This document shows positions 11,627-20,924 of a stretch of DNA of 25,847 nucleotides, piece by piece. The stretch comes from a virus. A program made the position numbers and the translations under genes. The number at the start of each line of letters is the position of its first letter. Within the stretch, counting starts at the first letter, position 1. The DNA lies in the IMG/VR virus record IMGVR_UViG_3300032093_000748, positions 1 to 25,847 of that record, one strand, 5' to 3'. Below the pieces are notes generated by a model. The model searched no databases and was not told the origin of the DNA. It saw only the letters and a program-made list of their open reading frames with translations.

Positions 11627-11857
11627 CTAGATTACCAGTGCGGCGGCTTCTTCCTCAGTTAAAGGTGTTCCAGCAACTAATTTAGCCTTTGCTGACTCTT
11701 TAAGAGCGGCATGTGCTTGGGCTTGGGCCTCACGCTCTGCCTGTTCTTCTGCATATTTAGCGGCGGCTTGATCTCTTTCAGCAATCTCTTGTGCAGTCAA
11801 AGGCACAATAGTTGTCTTGCCAGTTGAGCAATCTACAATCATTTTATTCAGTGACAT
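11627..11857 (-). CDS. Small helical accessory protein (76 aa)
   Basis: Starts MSLNKMIVDCSTGKTTIVPL, then TAQEIAERDQAAAKYAEEQAEREAQAQAHAAL, an alanine- and glutamate-rich helix. The opening VDCSTGKTTIVPLTAQEIAE is seen in short proteins encoded among tail fibres of many phages; similar C-terminal helices serve as fibre-assembly helpers. It overlaps the preceding gene by 14 bases and stops four bases before the Gp37-like start. Assembly helper is a guess. Confidence 0.65.
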   Translation of the reverse strand: MSLNKMIVDCSTGKTTIVPLTAQEIAERDQAAAKYAEEQAEREAQAQAHAALKESAKAKLVAGTPLTEEEAAALVI

Positions 11858-12188
11858 TTACAATCTCCCATTCTTGGTTTTCTTCATTCCAGTTATAGAT
11901 ATTTTCATCATCAGGTTTGGCTACTGGTGCTTGCCAATCATGGTTATCATCTAATGTCCATGAGTCAAAAGGTTTTGGCGCAATAAATACATCAGCATCT
12001 GCGTCATACTTGAATCCAACACCAGCATATTGTTTGCGTATGCGGTTGTTGTATGAAGTCTGAACCCATGTACCACCAAGTCCTAGATCATTAGCAAGAA
12101 AATCATGACCTCTATGTTCTTGGTCATCTCCTACTACTAGAACTCTAAGTACAGTTCCGTTTTCATCTATTTCAGCAAAGTGTGCCAT
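11844..12188 (-). CDS. Conserved tail-fibre-region protein (114 aa)
   Basis: Starts MAHFAEIDENGTVLRVLVVG. The run HRGHDFLANDLGLGGTWVQT, SYNN-R-RKQYAGVGFKYD and the tryptophan repeats FDSWTLDDNHDWQAP and YNWNEENQEWEIV are characteristic of a protein found near tail fibres in many marine and freshwater phages; it is thought to be a virion or fibre-associated protein but its role is not settled. The frame opens at ATG 12197, only two bases after AAGGAG; the ATG at 12186-12188, eleven bases after it, matches the usual MAHFAEID start. Confidence 0.8.
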   Translation of the reverse strand: MAHFAEIDENGTVLRVLVVGDDQEHRGHDFLANDLGLGGTWVQTSYNNRIRKQYAGVGFKYDADADVFIAPKPFDSWTLDDNHDWQAPVAKPDDENIYNWNEENQEWEIVNVTE

Positions 12189-12203
12189 GTTATTCATTTC
12201 TCC

Positions 12204-13589
12204 TTATTTCGCATATCTTACTATGACTAGACCTGAACCACCTGAGCCACCACTATTACTAGCATTTGCTCCAGTTCCGCCACCTCCACCACCTGTGTTT
12301 GCGGTTGCGTTTATACCATTACCACTATTAACACCAATTGCTCCGCCACCATAACCAGCCGCACCGCTAGTAGTGCCATTTGACCAAATTCCACCAGCGC
12401 CACCACCAGCATAATAAACAGTTCCTGAAACATTTTGACCAGTATTAGTTGCTAATCCCCAACTAGATGCAGAAGATGAACCATTACCACCAACACCGCT
12501 CACATGAGTTGCAGTTGTTCCGCCACCAACAGCGCCAGCACCGCCACCGCCACCACCGCCAACATTTGTACTACCTGGTGATCCTGTTCCGCCAATTCCG
12601 CCATCAAATCCTTCTACTGGACTATAACCACCTGAATTACCTGTTCCGTTACTTCTTGTCCAACCACCGCCACCACCTGAACCACCATTATTAGCAGTAC
12701 CGCTAAATTGTGCAGAACCAGCACCACCACCTGAAGAAGTAATTGTAGAAAAGCCTGAACCTGCTATTGAAGAAGTAGAACCATTACTTCCAATACTATT
12801 AGTAGCACCTCCAGCGCCACCAGCACCAACTGTAATTGTATATGCGGTTGTTGTCATTGATTGGCTGGTTAATAAACGGTAACCACCAGCACCGCCACCA
12901 CCTGAACCTCCGTCATTACCGCTACCAGTACCGCCTGCGCCACCACCACCTGCAATTACTAATGTATCACAAGATAATGATTGCGTTGGAGTAAATACGC
13001 CTGATGTACCAAATACATGATAAAAATAATTAGCATCTTCCATTATTGCGCCACCAGTTGCTTTAGCGCCAACAGATGCAGAAGTTATGCCGTATAAATA
13101 AACTTTTGTACCTACTTCTAAATTTCCAGTATCGGCTTTAATTGTTACGGTATTTATTGCTGATGTATTTGACCAAATTGAATTAGTAAACATGTAATAA
13201 GATGAAGTGCCGTTATTTTCTGATGTTCCGTCTATTGAAACAATTTTATTTATAGATGTGTTTGCGTAATTTGGTATGTAAATTTCACCATTACCAAATA
13301 TTAACGCTGTTTGACTTGAATCAGTGATTGAAGTGTTAGAAACATAAGTAGTTCCAAAAGTGTCTGTTGCCATATTACCAGTACCGCCACCATACAAACG
13401 CCTAGAATTGTAACCACTACTTGTGCTATTAAATGTGACCTCAATACCAGTAGAAGTATATGAATTTCTACCTGATATTAGAATTTTCAAATCAGTGTAT
13501 GTTTGTGGAATAGTTGTAAAAGATACAGATGACACAGCCACACTTACAGTTTTAGCCTCAATTAATGTCATGTTTGGATTAAGTGCCAT
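12204..13589 (-). CDS. Glycine-rich tail fibre, paralogue 1
   Basis: 461 residues. Residues 10-170 form a beta domain (SFTTIPQTYTDLKILISG ... VYLYGITS) shared with the next two genes. YFYHVFGTSGVFTPTQSLSC and DTLVIAGGGGAGG then open a glycine-rich domain (about 210-450) of GGG-rich repeats that ends GGSGGSGLVIVRYAK. Glycine-rich domains of this kind form polyglycine-II bundles in known phage adhesins and bind cell-surface receptors through variable loops. The ATG overlaps the stop of paralogue 2 as TAATG. Likely receptor-binding fibre of this phage. Confidence 0.8.
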   Translation of the reverse strand: MALNPNMTLIEAKTVSVAVSSVSFTTIPQTYTDLKILISGRNSYTSTGIEVTFNSTSSGYNSRRLYGGGTGNMATDTFGTTYVSNTSITDSSQTALIFGNGEIYIPNYANTSINKIVSIDGTSENNGTSSYYMFTNSIWSNTSAINTVTIKADTGNLEVGTKVYLYGITSASVGAKATGGAIMEDANYFYHVFGTSGVFTPTQSLSCDTLVIAGGGGAGGTGSGNDGGSGGGGAGGYRLLTSQSMTTTAYTITVGAGGAGGATNSIGSNGSTSSIAGSGFSTITSSGGGAGSAQFSGTANNGGSGGGGGWTRSNGTGNSGGYSPVEGFDGGIGGTGSPGSTNVGGGGGGGAGAVGGGTTATHVSGVGGNGSSSASSWGLATNTGQNVSGTVYYAGGGAGGIWSNGTTSGAAGYGGGAIGVNSGNGINATANTGGGGGGTGANASNSGGSGGSGLVIVRYAK

Positions 13590-14890
13590 TAGACCGCATA
13601 CCTCACAATCACAATACCTGAACCACCGTTACCGCCATTACCGCCAGCAGTACAACCACCACCACCGCCACCACCTGTGTTTGCAGTTCCAGCAGTTCCT
13701 GTTCCTGATGTTGCACCAGCACCACCACCGCCAGCACCACCTGCACCAGCAGTACCATTTTGTGCGCCACCGCCACCACCACCAGCATAAGTTACAGATG
13801 AACCAGTTATTGATGTTGCTACACCTGCGCCACCCACTCCTGCTTGTGTACCACTAGCGTTTGCGCCGACTGCATTTGCACCACCGCCGCCACCACCAAT
13901 AGAAACAGAAGGACTTGTAAATGAACCAGTTCCACCGCCATAACCTTGCGATCCAGTAATTCCTGTACCGCCAACAGATGCTGAATTACCAGCACCGCCA
14001 CCACCAGAGCCACCATTTGCACCAGTTCTTTGGCCTGAAGTATCACCACCACCACCTCCGCCACCAGTTGATGTAATGGTACTAAATACAGAATCAGAAC
14101 CGTTTACACCTCTATTACCATTAATTGTTGCACCTGCACCACCAGCGCCAACAGTCACAGCGTAAGCCTGAGCAGTCACAGATAAAGCAGTTTCTAAACT
14201 GCCGCCACCGCCAGTTGCAGTAACAGTTGAGCGAAGTCCACCAGCACCACCTCCGCCTGCATTGTCATCTCCACCACCAGCACCACCAGCAACAACAAGA
14301 TAATCAACAGTTAATGCTTTTGTTGGAGTAAATGCACCTGATGATAAAAATGTGTGATACCAATAAGTTCCATCTGTTGTAACAATATCTCCACCAAGAG
14401 CGTATCCGCCACCTGATGCAATTCCATATAAATTAAAAGTTGAATTGGCTAAGAAATTTGCGGCTTGCGGTGTAAGTGTTATGGTTGTAATTGGTGAAGT
14501 GCTTCTATAACTACCTGCTGCAACTTCAATTTCATTAGCGGATACTGTGGCGCTTCTACCTATTACTTGTTTGTAATTTGTTGTATTACGGTAATCCATC
14601 AAATTGATCATGGTATATGTTTCACTTGAACTTAAATACCAGCCTCTTAAAAAGTTAGCATTATTGTGAACACCACCAGCCGCAGTTGAAACATACCCAA
14701 CTATTAACACATCTGCATAATTAGCACCTGTATCATTATTGAATTGCAAACCAATATCAGCAAAACTTGTGCTTATTTTTGATTGACAAACCAAAACTAA
14801 ATCTTGATATGTTTGCGGAACATTAGTAAAAGATATTAATGCTGTTGTTCCAGTTGTAGTTTGAGATGCTATTGGTGTGTATGTACTCAT
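13589..14890 (-). CDS. Glycine-rich tail fibre, paralogue 2
   Basis: 433 residues, with the same architecture as its neighbour: N-terminal beta domain (SFTNVPQTYQDLVLVCQS ... FNLYGIAS), the linker YWYHTFLSSGAFTPTKALTV with DYLVVAGG, a glycine-rich domain (about 205-425), and the end GGNGGSGIVIVRYAV. The two differ widely in the glycine-rich middle, as expected for receptor-binding loops. The domain boundaries coincide, so recombination between the two genes could exchange specificity. Ribosome site is weak; the start lies three bases after the upstream stop. Confidence 0.8.
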   Translation of the reverse strand: MSTYTPIASQTTTGTTALISFTNVPQTYQDLVLVCQSKISTSFADIGLQFNNDTGANYADVLIVGYVSTAAGGVHNNANFLRGWYLSSSETYTMINLMDYRNTTNYKQVIGRSATVSANEIEVAAGSYRSTSPITTITLTPQAANFLANSTFNLYGIASGGGYALGGDIVTTDGTYWYHTFLSSGAFTPTKALTVDYLVVAGGAGGGDDNAGGGGAGGLRSTVTATGGGGSLETALSVTAQAYAVTVGAGGAGATINGNRGVNGSDSVFSTITSTGGGGGGGDTSGQRTGANGGSGGGGAGNSASVGGTGITGSQGYGGGTGSFTSPSVSIGGGGGGANAVGANASGTQAGVGGAGVATSITGSSVTYAGGGGGGAQNGTAGAGGAGGGGAGATSGTGTAGTANTGGGGGGGCTAGGNGGNGGSGIVIVRYAV

Positions 14891-14893
14891 TGA

Positions 14894-15445
14894 TTAACCC
14901 AACAATCCATATAGAGATATTACTGTGCCTTGTAAAAAATTATTACTAGGGTACGCCTGTATAGAAATCGTAGTTATTGCGTTAGTGTTGCGCCAGTTGC
15001 TGCTAATAGCATATAAATTACCTTGACTGTTGTTTTGGAAAGCACTTATTGCTCTACTTGTTTTGTAAATGCTTGTATTCTTGTATTCTAATATATCGCA
15101 TATAAATGATGCAGGTCCAGCAGATTGTCCTTGAATTCCGCAACTAGCATAACCATAATTAATGTTATTGTAAGAACTTGCATTTGTTCCGCCAGTAAAA
15201 TTTCCATGTAAAGAATAATTATTTCCAGTATCGCTGTTATATCTCATAATTAAATCTGACCCTAAACTAGCGCCAGTTATAGTTATGCCTCTTAATTGTA
15301 AATGTGTATAAGTTGAAGGTATGTTAGAAAATGTTATTGATGCCGCAGTAGAAGTTACTGTTGTAGTAAATATAGGAAACATAACACCAGTATCAGTAGC
15401 CTGACCTTGGCGTGTAGATGAAGCAATAACTCCTAGAATTGGCAT
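14894..15445 (-). CDS. Tail fibre paralogue 3, without glycine-rich part (183 aa)
   Basis: Starts MPILGVIASSTRQGQATDTG. From TVTSTAASITFSNIPSTYTH to the end (FLQGTVISLYGLLG) it matches the N-terminal beta domain of the two glycine-rich fibres, including the IPxTYxxL, nYS, TSxYKTSR and TNAITTIxI positions, and then stops. It may be the ancestral single-domain form, a cap, or a truncated fibre. The longest frame from 15523 is replaced by ATG 15443-15445, which overlaps the previous stop as TAATG and has GGGAG ten bases upstream. Confidence 0.75.
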   Translation of the reverse strand: MPILGVIASSTRQGQATDTGVMFPIFTTTVTSTAASITFSNIPSTYTHLQLRGITITGASLGSDLIMRYNSDTGNNYSLHGNFTGGTNASSYNNINYGYASCGIQGQSAGPASFICDILEYKNTSIYKTSRAISAFQNNSQGNLYAISSNWRNTNAITTISIQAYPSNNFLQGTVISLYGLLG

Positions 15446-16092
15446 TAGGCAATATCTCCCATGGCGTACCAAGTATTTGCGGCTGTTTTTAAAACTGTTA
15501 TTGCAGAATATTGCGCTCTGCATTTAGGTGTGGTTGATGTAGCACCTGTTGAATAGATAGTAGTTGTGGCAGGAGTTGTTGCTTGAATAGTTAATTGACC
15601 TGCACCAGTTTGTAAAATAGTAATTTGAGTTCCTAGTGCAAAGTTAAAAGTTGCATCTGTTGGAATGTTTACTGATCCTGCGGTTGCGCCATTTGATGCA
15701 AGAAGTAATTTTCCAGCATCACTAGAGGCTAGTGTGTAAGCGTTTGCAGAAAATGATGGTGTTGCTTGACCTTGTGTAATAGTGGGTGTAGTTAAAGTTT
15801 TGTTTGTTAATGTTTGTGCGGTAGATACATCAACAGTTGTAGCAGTATCAATAGCAATAGTGCCTGTGCTTGTAATTGTTCCGCCTGATAAACCTGTGCC
15901 AGCAGTAATGCTAGATACAGTTCCTGTACCGCCAAAATAAGATAAAGAGTTCCAGGCAGATGATCCATTACCAATTTTTGCTTTGTTGGTATCGCTTTCA
16001 TAGCCCCACTCACCTGCGGCTAATACTGGATTAGTTGCCGACCATTGAGAGGCAGTTCCTCTGCGTACTTGAATTTGGGTTACTACGGCCAT
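15445..16092 (-). CDS. Tail fibre with Mtd-like N-domain (215 aa)
   Basis: Residues 5-53 (QIQVRRGTASQWSATNPVLA through KIGNGSSAWNSLSY) match the N-terminal domain of major tropism determinant-like fibres (Mtd_N), which attaches to the virion. A linker with AGTGLSGG, the TAQTLTNKTLTTPTI repeat common in phage fibres, and a C-terminal beta domain (about 110-215, ending TAANTWYAMGDIA) follow. The C-terminal half is a paralogue of the C-terminal half of the 16343-17311 product. No reverse transcriptase or template repeat is nearby, so it is not a diversity-generating system. Confidence 0.78.
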   Translation of the reverse strand: MAVVTQIQVRRGTASQWSATNPVLAAGEWGYESDTNKAKIGNGSSAWNSLSYFGGTGTVSSITAGTGLSGGTITSTGTIAIDTATTVDVSTAQTLTNKTLTTPTITQGQATPSFSANAYTLASSDAGKLLLASNGATAGSVNIPTDATFNFALGTQITILQTGAGQLTIQATTPATTTIYSTGATSTTPKCRAQYSAITVLKTAANTWYAMGDIA

Positions 16093-16346
16093 TATGGAGT
16101 ACCTCCGTTAAAAGTTTGTGTTGCTGTATCGCTAGGGAAACCGCCTTGATATGGGGCAATGCTATCAAATACACCAGCATCTAGTTCATTTGTAGTTGAT
16201 GTGCTAACCGCTACCCAAGCAGTACCGTTATAGACCATCAAACCTGTTGTAGTGTTGTAATAAAGATCGCCTTGGCGCAGGGTGGGATTATTAATATCTG
16301 TTGCGCTTGCAGGTACATTTGTTGGGGTTAAGGCTAATCTACTCAA
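16092..16346 (-). CDS. Small fibre-module protein (84 aa)
   Basis: LALTPTNVPASATDINNPTL then RQGDLYYNTTTGLMVYNGTAWVAV is the widespread short virion module that precedes fibre domains (also seen in the 9890-10510 product). Here it is a free-standing protein with a polar tail. The start codon is TTG at 16344-16346, overlapping the upstream stop as TTGA, with AGGTGA six bases before it. Its stop overlaps the next ATG as TAATG. It may be a linker or trimerisation piece of the fibre complex. Confidence 0.7.
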   Translation of the reverse strand: MSRLALTPTNVPASATDINNPTLRQGDLYYNTTTGLMVYNGTAWVAVSTSTTNELDAGVFDSIAPYQGGFPSDTATQTFNGGTP

Positions 16347-17311
16347 CTTATATCACCTGCAATTAACCAATTGTCCGCAGATGTACAGATTGCAGTTGCT
16401 GAAGAATATTGAGCGCGTAATGCAGGGGCTGATGCTGTTGCGCCAGTTGAAACAATAGTTACACCTGCGCCTTGCGCAAAAGTAACTTGACCTGCTCCTA
16501 GTTGTACAAAGTTTAATTGTGCGCCTACTGGATAAGCCACGCTACTAAATGGAGGAATAGTTACAGTTATTGAGCCAGCATTACTTAAAGTTACAAGTTT
16601 TCCATTATCTCCAATAGCAGGAGTAAATGCCGTAGTTGTATCTGTTGTAATTCCAAGATTTATTCTTGGTGATGTTAATGATTTATTTGTAAGTGTTTGC
16701 GCAGTTGTTAAATCAGCCGTTACTGATGTATTAATTGAAAGAGTTACAGTACCGCTTGTACCACCACCGCTTAATCCCGTGCCTGCTGTAACACCTGTAA
16801 TGTCACCTGTTACTGGAACATTGGTTGTGGTTTCAACTCTTTCATCTGAAATATCACCGCTTGATATAGAAAGAGCGCCAGCAGGTACTGTTACCTCTGC
16901 TAAAGCAATTGAGTTAGCAGGAGTTGCAGGTGGTACTGGAGATGCAATTGCAGTTCCAGCAACAACTTGCAAAATAACATTATCTGAAGCACCTGAATAA
17001 TAAGAATCATTTACGGTCATACACACAAGATCAATGCGTGGGTGTGTAGGGTTAGCGGTAGTAATTGGTAAATTTACGGTTGCGTCATTGTAAGCAACAT
17101 AAGTACCCATGTTTGGCTGAGTAGTACCAACAATAGCGGCCCAACCACTAGCCACATTTACAGACATGTTTACAGGAGAATTTGCAGTTACCGCCAAAGA
17201 GGAAGTATTAATAATTCCAGTAGTTGCCCACAATGCTTGTGTAGTTAGACGGTCATTTTCCGCAGGGTGAGATCCGTTTTGCAACCAACTTGGTGGGGTA
17301 TGTAATGTCAT
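16343..17311 (-). CDS. Minor tail/fibre protein (322 aa)
   Basis: N-terminal MTLHTPPSWLQNGSHPAEND with RLTTQALW is typical of the upper baseplate or fibre-anchor proteins of actinophages. A first beta domain (residues 40-150) is followed by AGTGLSGGGTSGTVTLS, TAQTLTNKSLTSPRI and a C-terminal domain (about 225-322) ending TSADNWLIAGDIS that repeats the last half of the 15445-16092 product. AGGAGAGAA precedes the ATG. It probably bridges baseplate and distal fibres. Confidence 0.75.
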   Translation of the reverse strand: MTLHTPPSWLQNGSHPAENDRLTTQALWATTGIINTSSLAVTANSPVNMSVNVASGWAAIVGTTQPNMGTYVAYNDATVNLPITTANPTHPRIDLVCMTVNDSYYSGASDNVILQVVAGTAIASPVPPATPANSIALAEVTVPAGALSISSGDISDERVETTTNVPVTGDITGVTAGTGLSGGGTSGTVTLSINTSVTADLTTAQTLTNKSLTSPRINLGITTDTTTAFTPAIGDNGKLVTLSNAGSITVTIPPFSSVAYPVGAQLNFVQLGAGQVTFAQGAGVTIVSTGATASAPALRAQYSSATAICTSADNWLIAGDIS

Positions 17312-17318
17312 TTCTCTC

Positions 17319-18185
17319 CTAAATGTAAGCGGAATACCAGGTAATAGTAGCCTGAGTTTGGTTAATCACGGTGCTTCCAGCATCACCAGTCAATGTGAAT
17401 ATGGAGTTACCTGGGGGAGCGGCAAACCAAGTTCCTGATGCCAATAAATTACGGGCAGGATTACCATTAAGTGTGATTAGTTTATTGTAAAGATCTACTA
17501 CAAGAGTGTCCGCACCAGTCAATGTGCAGTTAAATTCTAATGAATCACCAGTTGTTAAATTTCCTAGTATTGGATCAATGATAGGACCAACCAAAGTGAT
17601 AGTTGGATAGGTAGTAGCCCAACCCACATTGTTTACGGTAGTAGTAATAACCGCAGTAGAAGGGTCATAAACAAGGTTGTAAATGCGGTTATAGGTACGG
17701 CCAGTAGGAGGCAAATAGGCAAGTGTGGCTGTCTGCAAGTTGTTGTTGTAATAGTTAGGATCAGGACAAAAGAATTGAACTTGGCTTGTAATGTATCCAT
17801 AAGTGTAGTTAGGGTCAATGCTTGTATTAAATTGACGCACACGGGCATCAATAAATTGTTCTTGTACTACCTGAGAAGGCAATTTAAAATATAACGGAGT
17901 AGTGCCTTGTTGTTGAGGTAATAAGGTGGACTGAATTGTGTTTAAATTTGTTTGAGCAGAGTTATTGCCTTCTCCAAAAGTGTTAAACAAAATAGTTACA
18001 TTACGGCCAGCCAAGAAATCTCTACCTGTAAACATGCCATCTGCATATCCACGGTTATCATCTTGATTACGGATACCTGGCAGACTTTCTAAGCCATCTA
18101 CGCTAAGTATTTGATAGGGGGAATTAGCGCCTCCAAAAGTTAAACCATTAAATGAAAAGGAATATACCTGTGTTAAGACTGTCAT
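17319..18185 (-). CDS. Distal tail protein (Dit-like)
   Basis: 288 residues. The opening SFSFNGLTFGGANSPYQILS, the central GYADGMFTGRDFLAGRNVTI and the N-domain strand pattern match phage tail-family Dit proteins, which form the ring between tail tube and baseplate. The C-terminal 130 residues form a second beta domain (galectin-like in known Dit proteins). Its position directly after the tape measure gene is the standard one for Dit. The ATG overlaps the tape-measure stop as TAATG. Confidence 0.8.
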   Translation of the reverse strand: MTVLTQVYSFSFNGLTFGGANSPYQILSVDGLESLPGIRNQDDNRGYADGMFTGRDFLAGRNVTILFNTFGEGNNSAQTNLNTIQSTLLPQQQGTTPLYFKLPSQVVQEQFIDARVRQFNTSIDPNYTYGYITSQVQFFCPDPNYYNNNLQTATLAYLPPTGRTYNRIYNLVYDPSTAVITTTVNNVGWATTYPTITLVGPIIDPILGNLTTGDSLEFNCTLTGADTLVVDLYNKLITLNGNPARNLLASGTWFAAPPGNSIFTLTGDAGSTVINQTQATITWYSAYI

Positions 18186-20923
18186 TATTTAGTTTTCATT
18201 CCGTATAGAGGATTGCCTGATCCGTAGGTAAATGTAGATGAAGGTTTAGGCGCTACAACAACTGGAGATTTAGGATTGCCAGCGCCATAAGTAAAATTAG
18301 ATGTAGGAACAATTGCCGCTCCATATTTAATACCACTTACTGCCGCTTGGCTCACTGTATTTGGATTAGGTGGCGTAGTTGAATTAAATTGATTGTTTAC
18401 TGTTACTGAACTTGATGGACCATAAGGAGTATTGCCAACGCCACCGTTTGCATTAAATGGTCCGCTAGTCACATAAGGAGAAACAGTAGCACTAGCCATA
18501 GATGCCGCCGCCGCTTGTGCCGCGCTTATAGCCGCAATTAATGCCATAGTTTCTCTTAACTTAGCCTGTAAATCATCTAACTTCTTTTGTGTGGCCTTGT
18601 TGATTTCATCAATCGCCTTTTCATATTCTTTCTGAGCCTTTAATAAAGCATCAGTTAAATCTTTTTGTGCTTCAGCAAGTGCTTCATCTCTGACTATCTT
18701 TGCTTCAGTCATGGCTTCTGAGTAAGCCTTATTAGCCTCTGCCATGCTTTGTAATAATTCAGCATCTACTTCCGCTAAAGAGTTTTTGAGATCTATTGCC
18801 ACCTGTGAATAAGCGGTGCGTAATTCATCAGTGGCCAATTTTCCGCCAGCGTTCATAGTTGCCGCTAGTGCATCTAATCCAGTTCTTGATGTTGTATCTA
18901 CTGCGCTCCAAAGATCTTGTAATTCTTTAGTTGCTTCAGGGCCTGCGGCTTTGAGAGCCTCAGCAATTTTGTTGCCAATCTCAGGACCGTTCTTAACTAC
19001 TTCTTCAATAAATACTTGGCTATAACCTTTACCAGCAAGATCTGCGGCGTTTTCTTGTAATTTTTTAGCGCCAGTTAAACTTTCTTTTAGTTTAGTAATT
19101 AAACCAGTAGCAGTAGATCCTGTTCCAAAAGCCTCAGTTAAATTGAATGATGTCTTAGATGCAAAGGCTGAGCGTAAACGGTCAATAGATTGTTGCAGAA
19201 TAGAGCGTTCTTTTTCTGCGGCAGACTTGACTAAATCAGATCTTTTTTCTGCGGCAACTTTTTGCAGATCTGTAATTCTTTCTTGTTTTTCTTTTTCTAT
19301 CTCTACAATTTTTTTATTGTAAGACTTAGTAATATCTAATACGCGTTCATCATAACGCTTGTGTAATTCAAATTGTTTGTCTTGGTAATCTTTTAATTCT
19401 TCAGCCTTTTTCTCAGCCGCCTCAGCAGTTACCTCATTCATTTGGGCATAAATTTCTTTTACATCTTTCATATACCCATCAATTTTCTTTTTATCAGCCG
19501 CGCTTATTCCGCCGCCTTTGCTTGCGCCGCCAGTGGTTGTACCTTTAACTGCTGTATCAACTTTCTTGGCAGATTTGTCAGCCTCTTTACCTAATTTATC
19601 TAAATTAGAGGCTAGTTCTTTAGCCTTTCTAGCCGCTCCGTCAGCAAAATCAGATATGCCATTTAGCCCTTTGTTCATAACATCTAGGCCAGCCTTGGCG
19701 TATTTACCCACACCAGGAAGATGTGAAAGAGCAGACAACAAGGCACGCAATGGACCTGTTGCTACTTTCATAATGCCTTCAAATACTTTACCGATCATAG
19801 GCACAATAGATGCAAACGCCATTAAGCCTGCTTTGCCAGTAGCAATCACAGCATTTCTAAACGCTTCATTGGATTTAAATAATCTAACTAAACCTACGGC
19901 TACTAAACCAATAGCGGTAGCAATAGCCACCATAGGATTAACTTTTAATACAGCGTTAAATGCCGCTTGTGCAATCTTGGCCGCATTAACAGCAATGGTG
20001 TAAGCACCCCAAGTGGCGGTAAAAGTGGCTATGGCAATAACAAATACTTTTACATCATCTTTATTTTTAGAAAGAAAATTACCAAACTTTTCTAAGCCAC
20101 TAATAATAGGTTTTAAAACTAACAATAAACCTTGAAACACAGGTAGTAATCCAGCACCCAATGCGGCTTTAGCGTTCTCCATTTTGGCTTGCAATATCTT
20201 CATAGTGTTTGCAGTGCCATCAGCAGTTCTTGCAAAGTCACCTTGTGCTAATGCTGAGTCTTTCATAGCCAATGAGAAAGCCGCTTGTGCCTTGATTGCA
20301 GGAGGTAATACACCGCTTGTAGTCTTGATCAGACCCATACTTAGCGCTTCTTCTTTTAATCTAACCTCAGATAAAGCAATACCAAATTTCTTTAATGGTT
20401 CTGTTTCACCTGATAGACCTGAGCGTAATGCTAGTAACGCATCATCAACAGATGTGTTGTTGAAAGAGGCCATGTCAGATGCCAATTGCACAAGGCTAGT
20501 GGACATCTTTGTAGCGCTATCTTGACCAATACCAAATGCTTGGAATAAGTTTCCGTAAGTACCAGCCGCTTCAATGGTTTTTTGTTTTGATAAACCCATA
20601 GCCTCAGCAGATGTATTTGCCCATTTTTCAACAGCCTGTGCGTTTTCACCAAAGACTACATTCATCTTAGATAAAGATTCATTCATATTGCTTGCCGCCA
20701 ATATGGTGTCTTTACCAAACTTAACTATTGCTGTACCAGCAAATGCAACACCCATGGTTGCGCCTACTTGTTTGATCTTTGTAATAAAACTAGACATGCC
20801 TGTTGATGCAGTTTTCACACTGTCATCTACACCTTTAATTGCATTTGTAGCCTGGGCTAGACCAGCCTTCAAATCATTGACATCTGCTTGTAATTTAATT
20901 ACTAGGGGGTCAATTGTTGCCAC
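18185..20923 (-). CDS. Tape measure protein
   Basis: 912 residues, the longest product in the window. It sets tail length; at about 1.5 angstrom per residue a tail near 135-140 nm is expected. The conserved N-terminal core is clear (NVVFGENAQAVEKWANTSAE, ASDMASFNNTSVDDALLALR, GETEPLKKFG), followed by hydrophobic segments (about 257-276, 292-315, 330-350) and long charged coiled coils (480-580, 730-800). The C-terminus is a proline/glycine tail with two FTYGxGNP repeats. Start is GTG at 20921-20923, with GAGGGG five bases upstream and one base after the previous stop. Confidence 0.92.
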   Translation of the reverse strand: MATIDPLVIKLQADVNDLKAGLAQATNAIKGVDDSVKTASTGMSSFITKIKQVGATMGVAFAGTAIVKFGKDTILAASNMNESLSKMNVVFGENAQAVEKWANTSAEAMGLSKQKTIEAAGTYGNLFQAFGIGQDSATKMSTSLVQLASDMASFNNTSVDDALLALRSGLSGETEPLKKFGIALSEVRLKEEALSMGLIKTTSGVLPPAIKAQAAFSLAMKDSALAQGDFARTADGTANTMKILQAKMENAKAALGAGLLPVFQGLLLVLKPIISGLEKFGNFLSKNKDDVKVFVIAIATFTATWGAYTIAVNAAKIAQAAFNAVLKVNPMVAIATAIGLVAVGLVRLFKSNEAFRNAVIATGKAGLMAFASIVPMIGKVFEGIMKVATGPLRALLSALSHLPGVGKYAKAGLDVMNKGLNGISDFADGAARKAKELASNLDKLGKEADKSAKKVDTAVKGTTTGGASKGGGISAADKKKIDGYMKDVKEIYAQMNEVTAEAAEKKAEELKDYQDKQFELHKRYDERVLDITKSYNKKIVEIEKEKQERITDLQKVAAEKRSDLVKSAAEKERSILQQSIDRLRSAFASKTSFNLTEAFGTGSTATGLITKLKESLTGAKKLQENAADLAGKGYSQVFIEEVVKNGPEIGNKIAEALKAAGPEATKELQDLWSAVDTTSRTGLDALAATMNAGGKLATDELRTAYSQVAIDLKNSLAEVDAELLQSMAEANKAYSEAMTEAKIVRDEALAEAQKDLTDALLKAQKEYEKAIDEINKATQKKLDDLQAKLRETMALIAAISAAQAAAASMASATVSPYVTSGPFNANGGVGNTPYGPSSSVTVNNQFNSTTPPNPNTVSQAAVSGIKYGAAIVPTSNFTYGAGNPKSPVVVAPKPSSTFTYGSGNPLYGMKTK

Positions 20924-20924
20924 T

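Noticed and set aside
12467-13857. Plus-strand His/Gln-rich open frames opposite the fibre genes
   Set aside because: They are complements of glycine codon runs (GGN read as CCN/CAC frames), lack ribosome sites and lie wholly inside well-supported minus-strand genes.
12204-14890. Repetitive CCACCACC-type DNA suggesting tandem repeats or a CRISPR-like array
   Set aside because: The repetition follows glycine codons with no fixed repeat unit or spacer length, so it is coding low complexity.
15445-16092. Mtd-like fibre as a diversity-generating retroelement target
   Set aside because: No reverse transcriptase and no template/variable repeat pair are visible; only the N-terminal attachment domain resembles Mtd.
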